From Pseudorasbora parva (Eukaryota > Chordata > Actinopteri > Cypriniformes > Gobionidae): a stretch of DNA of 64,000 nucleotides. Both the position numbers and the translations under genes were made by a program. The notes beneath the pieces are model-generated. The model was not told the DNA's origin and made no database searches. It worked only from the letters and a program-made list of their open reading frames with translations. The stretch covers positions 17,548,213 through 17,612,212 of the forward strand of contig NC_090178.1 in assembly GCF_024679245.1 (NCBI RefSeq), in the 5' to 3' direction. This document shows positions 47,787 to 59,285 of this stretch, piece after piece; position 1 is the first letter of the stretch, and each line of letters starts with the position of its first letter.

Positions 47787-48179
47787 TTTTGTTACATGAT
47801 TTCATAATTTTTATACTTATTTAGTTAATTTCCAAGTTAATTTCTTTTTTTTAATCTAATATTTACATTTTTATTTTATTTCAGTTAACAAAATGCCAAT
47901 GACCAAAGGTCTTCAAGCTCCTAAAAAGCCACAAAAAACACACACACACCATAAAAGCACCATACTGTGGCCTACATGCAGTCAATGCAACTCATACACT
48001 ATGTTTCAAGTCTTTTTATGAAGCTTTGTGTTAAGAACATACTGAAATGTAAGTCCTATTTAATGACAATATTGCTTGACAGCTATGGTCACCATTCACT
48101 ATTATTATATGCAAAACAGCAATTTGCTTTGTGTTCTACAGAAGAAAGAAAGTTTTGAAAGGTGCATTTTAGTTGCATT
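47787..48179. other. AT-rich non-coding sequence
   Basis: No gene or repeat recognised. Confidence 0.4.
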
Positions 48180-48480
48180 ATTTAATCATTCATCAATGAA
48201 CATATCATCATCATCAGAAACATGACATCAGACATTAAAGTTCTTAGCAGGTCATTTGCGAGGGCAATAAGTTTGGTATGTTTTGCACAGACACTTAATT
48301 GTGAGGTTGTCTACCAGTTAAGCAAGGTCTTTCTTCTAAGCATTTGCTTAATAAGGCTTGCGCTAATGCAATGGGGTGCTTATTTCAAATCAGCCGTGAC
48401 TAAGACTAATTGGGGAAAAGAGAACGTATGCTAACGGAAAAGAGAGGGGAAACTAGCGGTGACTAAGAAACTGTGACAAA
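48180..48480. promoter_or_regulatory. Candidate conserved non-coding element
   Basis: A repeat-free block (CACTTAATTGTGAGGTTGTC, CATTTGCTTAATAAGGCTTG, ACTAAGACTAATTGGGG) of enhancer-like texture. Inference only. Confidence 0.27.
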
Positions 48481-49249
48481 GACTTGGAGACGTGAGGAAT
48501 GATCCTCGCACAGGAGGTAAACTGAGGGAGCGTTCCCCCCAAAATGTCTGTGGGCCGGGCCTGAGGAAGACGAAGAGCCGGTCATGACGAAGGCTCACGC
48601 TGAGAGGATACGCTTGTCTCTCTGCCTCTGTTGGTGCATTCCTGCAGGTTGATTGATTCGCTTGAGTGGCAAATCGTTCACTTTGACAAATCATCCTACG
48701 ACAACGCAACACAAAACCGGGCCCGTACCCTGACACCTAACTTGTGAGGAGAACCGGTGACACAGGAAGGAGGGAGAGATGCATGGATAGGGGGAGGAGG
48801 AAAGGGGTGGGGAGGTGGTTGACCCAGAAGAAGATGGTGGTACGCCTTTTTTTCTGTCTCTTTCTTTCTCTCACTCTCTCTTTCTGGAGCAGGGAGTGAT
48901 GAATTCCCCCTTAGTTCATTTATCTAGGAAAGCAAGGAGACGTGTGAGTGTGTATGTGTGTGATGTGATCCATCTCTGGGCTGTTCAAGAGAGCTGAGCG
49001 TCCCTGATCATAGACCCTATCAATCTCACTCATAGCCTGACATCACTGCCGCTGTCACAGACATCACCACACATATCCAGACTGCTCTTCTTTACCTGCG
49101 CTATGAATGCTGGGAGTTCTACAGTCCTGGTATTGATAGAGAGTCTATTATCTGTCGAACATTACAAGTAAAGGTTGATGCTACAAAGTTAAATTGCATA
49201 AGTTTAAACAAAAATAAACAGTGTCTAAGTGTATGTACACAATTCCTTT
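48481..49249. other. Low-repeat non-coding sequence
   Basis: GA-rich and pyrimidine-rich patches at 48765-48900. The 101-codon minus-strand frame at 48431-48736 is unsupported. Confidence 0.4.
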
Positions 49250-49378
49250 ACAAAATCAAACAAAAGTTTGGGATTGGTGAGATTTTTTTGTGTTTTTGAA
49301 AGAAGTCTCCTCTGCTTACCAAGGATACATTATTTTGTGTGTGTGTGAGTGTGTGTGTGTATGTGTATGTGTTTTATT
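49250..49378. repeat. TACACTACTG-family fragment and imperfect GT tract
   Basis: AAAAGTTTGGGATTGGTGAG, then TTTTTGAAAGAAGTCTCCTC is an end of the short transposon family of 37474-37967. It is followed by an interrupted GT tract at 49337-49372. Confidence 0.6.
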
Positions 49379-49382
49379 TTAA

Positions 49383-49984
49383 AGGTCCTGTTCTTCTCGA
49401 TTCCATCTTTCAAACTTTAGTTAGCGTGAAATGTTGCTGTTGGAGCATAAATAATACCTGTAAAATTATAAAGCTCAAAGTTCGATGCCAAGCGAGATAT
49501 TTTATTTAACAGAAGTTCCCTTTCAAAGCCTACAGTGAACGGCCGGTTTGGACTACACCCCTGCACTTCCTTCAGGAATGACGTCACTAGAACCGCTTGT
49601 TGACTAACCCTCCGCCCACAAGAACACGCAAAATAGGGAGCATGGTCTTGTTGCTCTCCCACGTGGAGAAGAGCGCGCATTCAGCGCTTGCATCTCCCCG
49701 TTATGGTAAGAGGCGGGATCTTTCCGGGCAAAGTGCGCTAAGCTACTGTCCAATCACAACACGGGAAGCGCTGGCCCAATCAGAACTCGTTACGTGTTTT
49801 TGAAGGAGGGACTTCATAGAAAAAGGAAATCATCAGGCCGTTTTTAGGACAGAGGAAACAGCGCTGTACAGATAAGTAAATTGTGTGAAAAATACTGTTT
49901 TTTTACACGCGAAACATGAACTCATGTTATATTGCGCACTGTAAACATAATCAAAGCTTCGAAAACACGCGAAAAACGGGACTT
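49383..49984. mobile_element. 602 bp TTAA-flanked non-autonomous DNA transposon
   Basis: Starts AGGTCCTGTTCTTC and ends CGAAAAACGGGACTT, with TTAA on each side (49379-49382 and 49985-49988). Landmarks GAGCATAAATAATACCTGTA, CCGCCCACAAGAACACGCAA and CCAATCAGAACTCGTTACGT match a repeat I know from cyprinids. The terminal inversion is short (AGGTCC/GGGACT-like). No coding capacity. Confidence 0.75.
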
Positions 49985-49994
49985 TTAATTATTG

Positions 49995-50430
49995 TTGCTA
50001 TTTTTTAAAACAATGGTTTTCTACTTTCATATATTTTAAAAGTGACATGAACTGGCTTTTTAATTTTTTTCTACTGTTGTCTGAGGTCAACTAATAATGT
50101 CCGTGTGGTTTTTACATTCAAAAACATCATAACTAATAAGAAATAGGTTACTTTTTACACTGGTTTTGAGGCTCTCTCCTGAACGCTGGGTTTTGATGGG
50201 TGTGCCGCACTGGAGACTTGTTTACATACGATTCCACTGTGATATGAAGCGAACACACGTACGGTCTTTCCCCCGTGAGCTGGAACTTCATTAAAAATAA
50301 ATGAAGTATCACACATTCCTAATATTAGGATCCAAAGGAAGCTTTTGCAGTGACTGTTCTTTCACAATATCTTGCTATTTTCTTCGACGTGTTTATTGCT
50401 GCTGGCTAGAGTGATCCAATGAGTAGGGGG
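49995..50430 (-). repeat. Large dispersed repeat, copy 2 (inverted partner of 46440-47786)
   Basis: On the minus strand it reads AGCAGCAATAAACACGTCGA, CCTAATATTAGGAATGTGTG, GTCTCCAGTGCGGCACACCC and GACCTCAGACAACAGTAG, the same order as the right half of copy 1. It lacks copy 1's ~525 bp middle part and abuts the TTAA element at 49383-49984. Confidence 0.7.
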
Positions 50431-50479
50431 GGCGGGGCTACTGAATTACACGTGTATATATATATACACACACACACAC

Positions 50480-50996
50480 TCACCTAAAGGATTATTAGGA
50501 ACACCATACTAATACTGTGTTTGACCCCTTTCACCTTCAAAACTGCCTTAATTCTACATGGCATTGATTCAACAAGGTGCTGAAAGCATTCTTTAGAAAT
50601 GTTGGCCCAAATTGATAGGATAGCATCTTTCAGTTGATGGAGATTTGTGGGATGCACATCCAGGGCACGAAGCTCCTGTTCCACCACATCCCAAAGATGC
50701 TCTATTGGGTTGAGATCTGGTGACTGTGAGGGCCATTTTAGTACAGTGAACTCATTGTCATGTTCAAGAAACCAATTTGAAATGATTCGAGCTTTGTGAC
50801 ATGGTGCATTATCCTGCTGGAAGTAGCCATCAGAGGATGGATACATGGTGGTCATAAAGGGATGGACATGGTCAGAAACAATGCTCATGCCGTGGCATTT
50901 AAACGATTCCCAATTGGCATTACTGGGCCTAAAGCTCCTTGGCACCAACAACCATGCCATGCTCAAAATTATAGAAATTACATTTATCAAGGACAC
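50480..50996 (-). pseudogene. Tc1-like transposase, family 4, C-terminal part with 3' inverted repeat
   Basis: The minus strand has an uninterrupted frame covering the last ~150 residues of a Tc1-like transposase. It contains the second catalytic aspartate in GYFQQDNAPCHKA and the catalytic glutamate in [15 protein letters not shown], spaced as in DD34E enzymes, and continues to LVESMPCRIKAVLKVKG. The 3' end reads GTGTTCCTAATAATCCTTTA and stops at about 50480. The helix-turn-helix half and first catalytic aspartate are missing beyond 50996, where another repeat fragment begins. It cannot act as a transposase. Confidence 0.9.
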
Positions 50997-50999
50997 ACT

Positions 51000-51106
51000 A
51001 AGTTAATCAAAAGTGACAGTATATATATGTCAGAATGGGAAAGAAAGGTGATTAGATATTATTTTGTTATTGATCCCATTCTTTTGAACTGTAGTGTAAA
51101 TTAATA
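51000..51106. repeat. TACACTACTG-family fragment
   Basis: TTAATCAAAAGTGACAGTAT and the end TTCTTTTGAACTGTAGTGTA are parts of the short transposon family of 37474-37967. Confidence 0.65.
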
Positions 51107-51932
<826 letters not shown>

Positions 51933-51933
51933 T

Positions 51934-52232
51934 GTGTGTGTGTCCTTGTTTATATTATATTGTGGGGACCAAATGTCCCCATAAGGATAGAAAAACCTGA
52001 GATCACCTTCACTGGACCAGCCAGTGGTCCCCACTTTTTAAAAGGCTTATAAATCATACATACATTTAGTTTTTTGATTTTTGAGAAAGTAAAAATGCAG
52101 ATTGTGTTCTGTGATGGGTCGGTTTAGGGGTAGGGGCAGTGTAGGGGGATAGAACGTACAGTATGGTATAGAAACCATTACGTCCCCCACAATTCACAAA
52201 AACAAAGTGTGTGTGTGTGTGTGTGTGTGTGA
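51934..52232. repeat. Microsatellite-associated GGGGACCAAATGTCCCC repeat, copy 1
   Basis: Bounded by GT tracts on both sides. It contains the near-palindrome GGGGACCAAATGTCCCC at 51964-51980, then AAGGCTTATAAATCATAC, TTCTGTGATGGGTCGGTTTA and CCCCCACAATTCACAAAAAC. The same order is found at 58800-59085. This unit is common next to GT microsatellites in fish, from memory. Confidence 0.75.
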
Positions 52233-52964
52233 GACGTCGCTGGTCATGGCATATAGAGGGGGCAACAGGAATAGAAATCTCTGACATCCACTTTTATCAT
52301 CACCAATTAAAATCACAAATAAATGCATACTCCGAGAACAATATATTTGATATATAATATATATTTGATTATACCATTTGGATGCTCAAAACTGATCGCT
52401 GAATGCATGTTTTACAGCTTATTGTACACGTAAGTTAATCATCGTTCTAAATGATTGCGCTGCTGCATTGTAGCACACACATACACATACAGACAGTATA
52501 GCTCACACATCATGTTCAGATCACATGCACACCGAAACAGTAGCACAGAAATGTATTGTCAACACTGTTCTGTGATTTATCAATAAAATATCTTAGAAAC
52601 CAAAAAAGTTCTAGCATATATTTCTTAGTAACTAAAACCCACAGCTTCACTATTAGAATTAATTCACAGGCAATGGTTCTCTCACTAATACATTCAAATG
52701 GATCTAATCTTTACTGTGCTACTTTATCTGTATCTGATTTCGAATGAGCAGAAATCTGTGAGAAATATAATGAACCAAAGATAAAGAAATTGATAAAAAA
52801 AAAAAAGCTGTTATGTATAGGAGCAATAGCCTTGTGGGCATCGCCGTGTTAGCTCTGCTCCAGGTACAGGCTTATTTGTTCATTAATTACATTAATCACA
52901 TACATGTCGATTTTTAAAAAAGCCGTTCAACCCCTAATGTATATAATATGTGAGCACAGCACAT
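52233..52964. other. AT-rich non-coding sequence
   Basis: No gene or repeat recognised. Confidence 0.4.
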
Positions 52965-53255
52965 ACATTACTCCAGTCTTCAGTTTCACATGATCCTTCA
53001 GAAATCATACTAATATGCTGATTTGACACTCACAAATCTTTACTTAATATTACAGTTGAAGCCATATGCTTAATATTTTTGTGGAAACTGTGGCATATGT
53101 TTATAGGATTTTTTGAGTAATAGAGAATTCAATAGAACAGCATTTATTTGAAATATAGTTTTTTGTCACAATGCTTTTACTGATGAACTTAATGATTAAT
53201 AGTATTATCTTTTATTTATTTTTTAACTTAGTGACCTCGGACTTTTGAACGTTAG
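52965..53255. repeat. TACACTACTG-family partial copy
   Basis: ATTACTCCAGTCTTCAGTTT, CACATGATCCTTCAGAAATC, TATTTTTGTGGAAACTGTGG and the damaged end GGACTTTTGAACGTTAGCG are this family's right half. Confidence 0.75.
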
Positions 53256-54262
53256 CGTTCATTTTATACGTGATATAAGTGAATAAATACAATGAAATAA
53301 TTTCAATAAAATAAATATTTTAGATTGTATATATAAGATTGTATATATAAAACAGAAATAGAAAATAGAAGAAGAAAAAAACAGAAATAACAGAAAGTTT
53401 TATTTTCTGTTAAATTTTAGTTTTTATTTGCATTTTATAATATTTTATATAAACAAATAAATTAATACTATGCTATATAAATTTCTTTTTTATGCACTAA
53501 ACTTTACCATTAGAAAATTTGTAATAACCTGTTAAACATGATTATTATGTATTTAAAATCCAATCATTTAAAACCTTTCTCCTTGAATAGAATCTTTTGG
53601 GTATAAAATGTTCTTTAAAATATTTGTATTAAACCCATCTGAACCTTTTTTTTAACAGTGTACAATTATTAATTTTATTCTTGTAGTTCTGAAAACAGGA
53701 TGACTAAATTCTATATAATTGTTACCAAGAAAAAGAGGGGGGGGGGAGAGAAATACCAATTAAATAATAAGCCAGTGCATTTCCAATTGAATCACTCAGG
53801 TATAGACTGATTATTCTCAGTGTAAATTAAATAAGAACCTTTCCAGTGGACATGCACCTACGATGACAATTTCAGACCCCTCCATGGGGTCCATAGCATT
53901 TTAGGATTGCAAACCAGTCCCAAAAGCTGTAACTGCAGTCTGGGCCCATCTATCCTCATCTAACATATTCAAATCCACCCAGTCTGAGTATCCAAGTACA
54001 CTTCAGCAGAAAATAAGCTTACACTGCTTCCTAACGTAAACTAATACACAGACACTGGATTTAAGATGAGCATACATGGACTTCTGTGAGTAAGCCTATA
54101 GAAATAAGACTGTAATCCACGATTCAGAAAACAGAAAACGCCGCATTCAGTTTATAGGCCTCTAGTATGATCGCTTCTGCTGTGGGCTGGAAGTCAGTGA
54201 GCACTACTGAGAAAAAAAAAACACTCATAGCCTTCGTGATATGAAATGGAAAAGGAAATAAC
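53256..54262. other. AT-rich non-coding sequence with a Tc1 inverted-repeat fragment
   Basis: 53845-53886 (GTGGACATGCACCTACGATG, then ACAATTTCAGACCCCTCC) is a piece of the long inverted repeat of the Tc1-like family at 56279-57098. Otherwise nothing is recognised. Confidence 0.6.
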
Positions 54263-54751
<489 letters not shown>

Positions 54752-55629
54752 CACAGTGTGAAAATGTACCTTTTTCAAACATTTTGCACACGATCAACCA
54801 CATTAAATGTGCGTTCAGCAATAGCAGTACAGCAGCTCAGTGTGAACACCTCCTCAATGCTAGATTATAAACAAAGCCACAATATCTCTCCTTTTCAGTC
54901 GTTCTCCTCCTCCCATTCTTTCTCGTCTGCACTAAACCTGTCTAATGCTTGCATGTTTAATAACGATCAAATATGCGCTAACAAATCTGTACATAATACC
55001 TTTCTCTCCTTGCGTGATAACGGTTTAGTATTATGCTAAATACCTCAGCTACAATATGATGAAAAGCAAAAACCCTTCATCTTATTTGTCTTTCTTCTAA
55101 AAACAAAGGGTAAATCCTGATTAGTGCTTTGGGTTTTCTTGGCTTCCATTCCCTTTTTAGTCTCTCTGTTCGTAAAACAGTGAACTGCCCTGGTGGTTGT
55201 CTAGCACTTCTTTTTTGTAGTTAATTATATTCAAATACAGTGTGGAGTATACTTTTCATTGCCTTGCTCAGCAGCAGTGTACATTCGGCTTACTGAGCTT
55301 ATAATAGCGGTGGATGTAAACCTGTGGATGGTATAATGTGTGAATGCCATGGGAAGTACAATGCTCACACTCTAGCTATTCTTTGATCTGAGTGCTGTTC
55401 TTTCACTGGCGGGATTTTATTTTTGTCTGTTTGGTGTGCAGTCTCTCATTGTGTGTGCAGGAGCATCACTTACTTTTTTGTTTTGTTTTTTGAGGAGGCA
55501 CCAATGACAGTCTATATACAGTTTATTTTAAATAATACTTATATATCATATTAATATATTATATATTATATTACAGATTTGCATTTCTCCCCATGTTAAG
55601 TTATGTAAGTAATGGTTGTTGTTTTTTAA
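54752..55629. other. Non-coding sequence
   Basis: No gene or repeat recognised. Confidence 0.4.
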
Positions 55630-56058
55630 AGCTACTCTGTGTAACTTTTTTAGTTTATTCTTAGCTAAAAACACTTAGTTCTTTCAAAAATATATGTGCT
55701 CAATAATGTATATTTACTTCTTACAAGTAATAAAGTATTCTCGTAAGTTTATAATATGCCATGAAAATACATACGGGTGAGGGGTTCGAATGCTGGTCGC
55801 CATGTTGCCACTCCATCTTGAAAGTACATTAGCCAAAGAGGGACATATCCATAAATTCAAGCTTCACCTTTCGCGTTTTAACACTCGATGGCACCGTGTC
55901 GAATGTGAAGAGGGGGCTTGCCATGTTAATCTTGGACTAAATCGGCCACCGTAGGAGTTGAAAAGAAATCAGAATTGAGAGGAACAGAAACTATTATTCA
56001 CTTGATGGTCATATACCTTTTCATCGCTAGATGGGGGAAAATATCACACAGTGTAGCT
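55630..56058. mobile_element. 429 bp TTAA-flanked non-autonomous DNA transposon
   Basis: Starts AGCTACTCTGTGTAAC and ends TCACACAGTGTAGCT, 12 of the first 13 bases matching as inverted repeats. TTAA is at 55626-55629 and 56059-56062. The interior has no ORF. I recognise the ends from a common fish repeat. Confidence 0.88.
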
Positions 56059-56089
56059 TTAAAGTAAATATACAGTATGTTTTATATTT

Positions 56090-56277
56090 TACACCGATCA
56101 GGCATAACATTATGACAGGTGAAGTGACTAACATTGATTATCTCTTCATCACGTCACCTGTTAGTTGGTGGGATATATTAGGCAGCAAGTGAACGTTTTG
56201 TCCTCAAAGTTGATGTGTTAGAAGCAGGAAAAATGGGCAAGCGAGTTTGAGAAGGGCCAAATTGAAGATTTGATATA
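56090..56277 (+). mobile_element. Tc1-like element, family 1, 5' end fragment
   Basis: Begins ACACCGATCAGGCATAACAT, with the leader GACAGGTGAAGTGACTAACA and GTGGGATATATTAGGCAGCA, then the start codon region GAAAAATGGGCAAGCGAG. It breaks off after GAAGGGCCAAATTGAAGA. It is directly followed by the family 3 element. Confidence 0.85.
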
Positions 56278-56278
56278 T

Positions 56279-57098
56279 ATATTGAGGAAAATAAGTATTT
56301 GAACACCTGCTATTTTGCAATTTCTCCCACTTAGAAATCATGGAGGGGTCTGAAATTGTCATCGTAGGTGCATGTCCACTGTGAGAGAAATAATCGGGTG
56401 GAAAAATCCAGAAATCACAATATATATATATATTTTTTTAACTATTTATTTTTATGATACAGCTGCAAATAAGTATTTGAACACCTGAGAAAATCAATGT
56501 TAATATTTGGTACAGTAGCCTTTGTTTGCAATTACAGGTCAAACGTTTCCTGTATTTTTTCACCAGGTTTGCACACACTGCAGGAGGGATTTTGGCCCAC
56601 TCCTCCACATAGATCTTTTCTAGATCAGTCAGGTTTCTGGTCTGTTGCTGAGAAACACAGAGTTTGAGCTCCCTCCAAAGATTCTCTATTGGGTTTAGGT
56701 CTGGAGACTGGATATGCCACGCCAGAACCTTGATATGCTTCTTACAGAGCCACTCCTTGGTTATCCTGGCTGTGTGCTTTGGGTCATTGTCATGTTGGAA
56801 GACCCAGCCTGGACCCATCTTCAATGCTCTAACTGAGGGAAGGAGGTTTTTCCCCAAAATCTTGCAATACATGGCCCCGGTCATCCTCTCAATACAGTGC
56901 AGTCGCCCTGTCTCATGTGCAGAAAAACACCCCCAAAGCATGATGCTACCACCCCCATTTCTGGATTTTTTTTTTTTTTAGATTATGTCTCTCATAGTAA
57001 ACATGCACCTACGATGACAATTTCAGACTCCTCTATGATTTCCAAGTGGGATAACTAGCAAAATAGCAGGGTGTTCAAATACTTATTTTCCTCACTGT
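56279..57098 (-). mobile_element. Tc1-like element, family 3, with both long inverted repeats
   Basis: The inverted repeats of about 120 bp are 56279-56405 and 56975-57098. They share GAGGAAAATAAGTATTTGAA, GAAATTGTCATCGTAGGTGC and GAGAGA(C/A)ATAATC and are flanked by TA, the Tc1 target. The space between holds just the catalytic part of the transposase (56438-56941). The whole element is about 820 bp, half the usual ~1.6 kb, because the N-terminal coding region is deleted near 56945-56975. Confidence 0.9.
56438..56941 (-). pseudogene. Tc1-like transposase, family 3, C-terminal half
   Basis: A 167-codon frame without stops. It starts [20 protein letters not shown] and contains the second catalytic aspartate in [13 protein letters not shown] and the catalytic glutamate in [15 protein letters not shown]. 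It then runs into a C-terminal tail that reads past the usual end into the inverted repeat. The N-terminal paired-type DNA-binding domain, nuclear-localisation region and first catalytic aspartate are absent, so the protein would be inactive. It is the best-preserved transposase frame in the window together with 50480-50996. Confidence 0.9.
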
Positions 57099-57399
57099 AT
57101 ATACGCACACACACCTTTTTATTCCACTATGGTTTGATTGATATTTAGCTCTGCACTTGTTTCTGTGAGGATGTTGAAGGTCTGTATAAGTTGCTGCTCA
57201 TTAGCTGTTTACAGATATCCAGGTCCGTAGCAATTTCAGGGACCCGGGCAGCACCTATAACTCATTCTAAAACTAAATGAGGAGCTCAGGAAACACTGTG
57301 GCCTTGACTAACCGTGTCCTGCCCCGCAGCTACATTATTGAGCCATGCTAATAACCAGCCTTCACTCATTTAAACCAACTTTAGCACAATTTTACCAAC
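57099..57399. other. Non-coding sequence
   Basis: No gene or repeat recognised. Confidence 0.4.
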
Positions 57400-57790
57400 T
57401 TTACACACACACTCATTCCACATTTGAAATAGTCCGCCTATCTCTCTCCCTCTCTCAAGGCTGTTTCAGCACTGGTTGCACGTGTTTGCACAGATTTTAA
57501 TAAGCACAGGAGAGAGGTGTTTAAAGGCGAAGTAAGGCAGCAGCCACACCGTTAGCAGCGCCGCGTTGTTGTTGACTTAAACAAACCCTTTGCGAGATCT
57601 GGAGCTTGCCGCACACACAGCTTTACTACTGTTAATTGGTCATTAAAGGTAGTAGTTTGCGGGCCTCACTAAATCTTTAAACAGACCATGAAAAAAGAAA
57701 GGAAGGCTTGCAACTATAGGCCCGAGGAAACGGAGAGCGATAACAGGCATGCTTTTGATCATTACCTCAGAATTAGACTGTCTGTTGATA
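57400..57790. promoter_or_regulatory. Candidate conserved non-coding element
   Basis: A repeat-free block (GTTAATTGGTCATTAAAGGT, GAGCGATAACAGGCATGC, TGATCATTACCTCAGAATTA) with mixed composition and dense TAAT/GATAA motifs. Inference only. Confidence 0.28.
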
Positions 57791-57960
57791 TATTTTTTTC
57801 ATTCTACAATTATAAACATTTTTGAAAGGATTAAAATAATGTTTTTAATCAGAGTTTTGTAGTTTGTACATGCAACATGAAACCAGATTTCATTAATTAA
57901 ATAATTAACTAACCACATGGTACCAGTCACCGTAATTCATCTATTAAATTTAATGATGCA

Positions 57961-57993
57961 CCCCCCCCCCCACACACACACACACACACACAC
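57961..57993. repeat. C11 run followed by (CA)n
   Basis: A run of 11 C at 57961-57971, then 11 CA units to 57993. Confidence 0.95.
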
Positions 57994-58577
57994 CTCCCCC
58001 ACCCCCCATGTATAAAGTTGGCAAAAGTCTCTGGTGGATGCACGTTGTTGCCCACAGCTATTGAGCAGAGTTTGGGAATAACATAGCCTTTTAGAAAAAG
58101 CACCTATAGCAGAATTGTTTCAAGATTTATTGAGCTTGCAATAACTTGTTTCCTTTTTTTAAGACACATCCAAATGCATCCAAATCCCACCTCGACTCCA
58201 GGTTCCACAGTCCAGAAGGGGCTCTTTTAAAGAATATTTTTACAAAAGCATCAGGGTTGTTGTGCACAGGCATCCAAGGCAAGAACACTGTGGCGGACAG
58301 GGAGCAATTCCTGAACCTGCTGATCTTTAGGAAAAGTCTGATGTCACAGGATCATTATGCAGAATCTGCTCTCTGAAGAGCGGTACGAGATATTTGTGGC
58401 CCCACACCTCAAAAAGAAGGCTTTAAACCATTTTTTTTTTTAAAAACATCTGCTTCTTTGCAAAATACCTAACATTTTAGACGTATTGTTAATTTTAATG
58501 ATACGTTAAAGAAGCACAATATGTAGTATATGCGTGTATGTATGTTTGTATGTGTGTACGTGCACAAAAAGGGTGTC
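57994..58577. other. Non-coding sequence
   Basis: The 76-codon frame at 58146-58376 is not recognised and lacks splice signals. 58430-58441 is a T run. Confidence 0.4.
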
Positions 58578-58799
58578 AAAATTGTACCTTTAGGGGTACA
58601 ACAGCTTGTCGTTAGGGCAGTCCCCTTAAAAGGACATAATTGTACCTTTTTTTACCACAAAAGGGTTCATAGTAGTACTTATATGTATTTGTACTTTAAG
58701 GTTTCAATACACGTTTTAGGAGTAAAAAAAGGTACAACGCTGTCCTTTTAAGGGCACTGCCCCAGTGACAAGCTGTTGTACCCCTAAAGGAACAATTTG
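58578..58799. mobile_element. Palindromic short element with ~65 bp inverted repeats
   Basis: The left arm (AAATTGTACCTTTAGGGGTA, CAACAGCTTGTCGTTAGGGC, CCCCTTAAAAGGACA) is matched in inverted order by the right arm (TGTCCTTTTAAGGGC, GTGACAAGCTGTTGTACCC, CTAAAGGAACAATTT). The ~90 bp spacer is itself rich in GTACTT/AAGGTACAA. It would fold into one long hairpin. This is a common fish short element, recognised from memory. Confidence 0.85.
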
Positions 58800-59085
58800 T
58801 GTGTGTGTGTGTGTTTACCTGGTATTCTCTACGTTATGGGGACCAAATGTCCCCACAAGGATAGTAATACCAGTACATTTTGATCAAATGTGGACATTAT
58901 TTTTTGTCCAGAGTATGAGTAAAACAGCTTATAAATCCTACTAAATGAAGTGTTTTGAAATTTTAAAATGCAGAAAGTTTTCTGTGATGGGTGTAGGTTT
59001 CGGTGTAAGGTTAGTGTAAGGGGACAGAATATATAAATATTGACAGAATGAAATGCTTCTTTAGCACCGAGGGACACTGAAGTAA
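58800..59085. repeat. Microsatellite-associated GGGGACCAAATGTCCCC repeat, copy 2
   Basis: Follows a short GT tract. It contains GGGGACCAAATGTCCCC at 58839-58855, then CAGCTTATAAATCCTAC and TTCTGTGATGGGTGTAGGTT, matching copy 1 at 51934-52232. Confidence 0.75.
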
Positions 59086-59099
59086 TGGCTACTGAAAAT

Positions 59100-59285
59100 T
59101 CAGCGTGGCCATCACAGAAAAAAAATACTTTTTAAAATATATTAAAACTGCCATTTAAATGTTAATAATATTTCAAAATATTACTGTTTTTACTGTATTT
59201 TTGATCAAATAAATGCAGCTTTATTGAGCATAAGAGACTTCTCTCAAAATAATAATAACAATCTTCTGGACGTTTTAAAAGTATG
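59100..59285. repeat. TACACTACTG-family fragment
   Basis: TTTCAAAATATTACTGTTTT, ACTGTATTTTTGATCAAAT and CTTTATTGAGCATAAGAGAC are the family's left-half landmarks. Confidence 0.65.
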
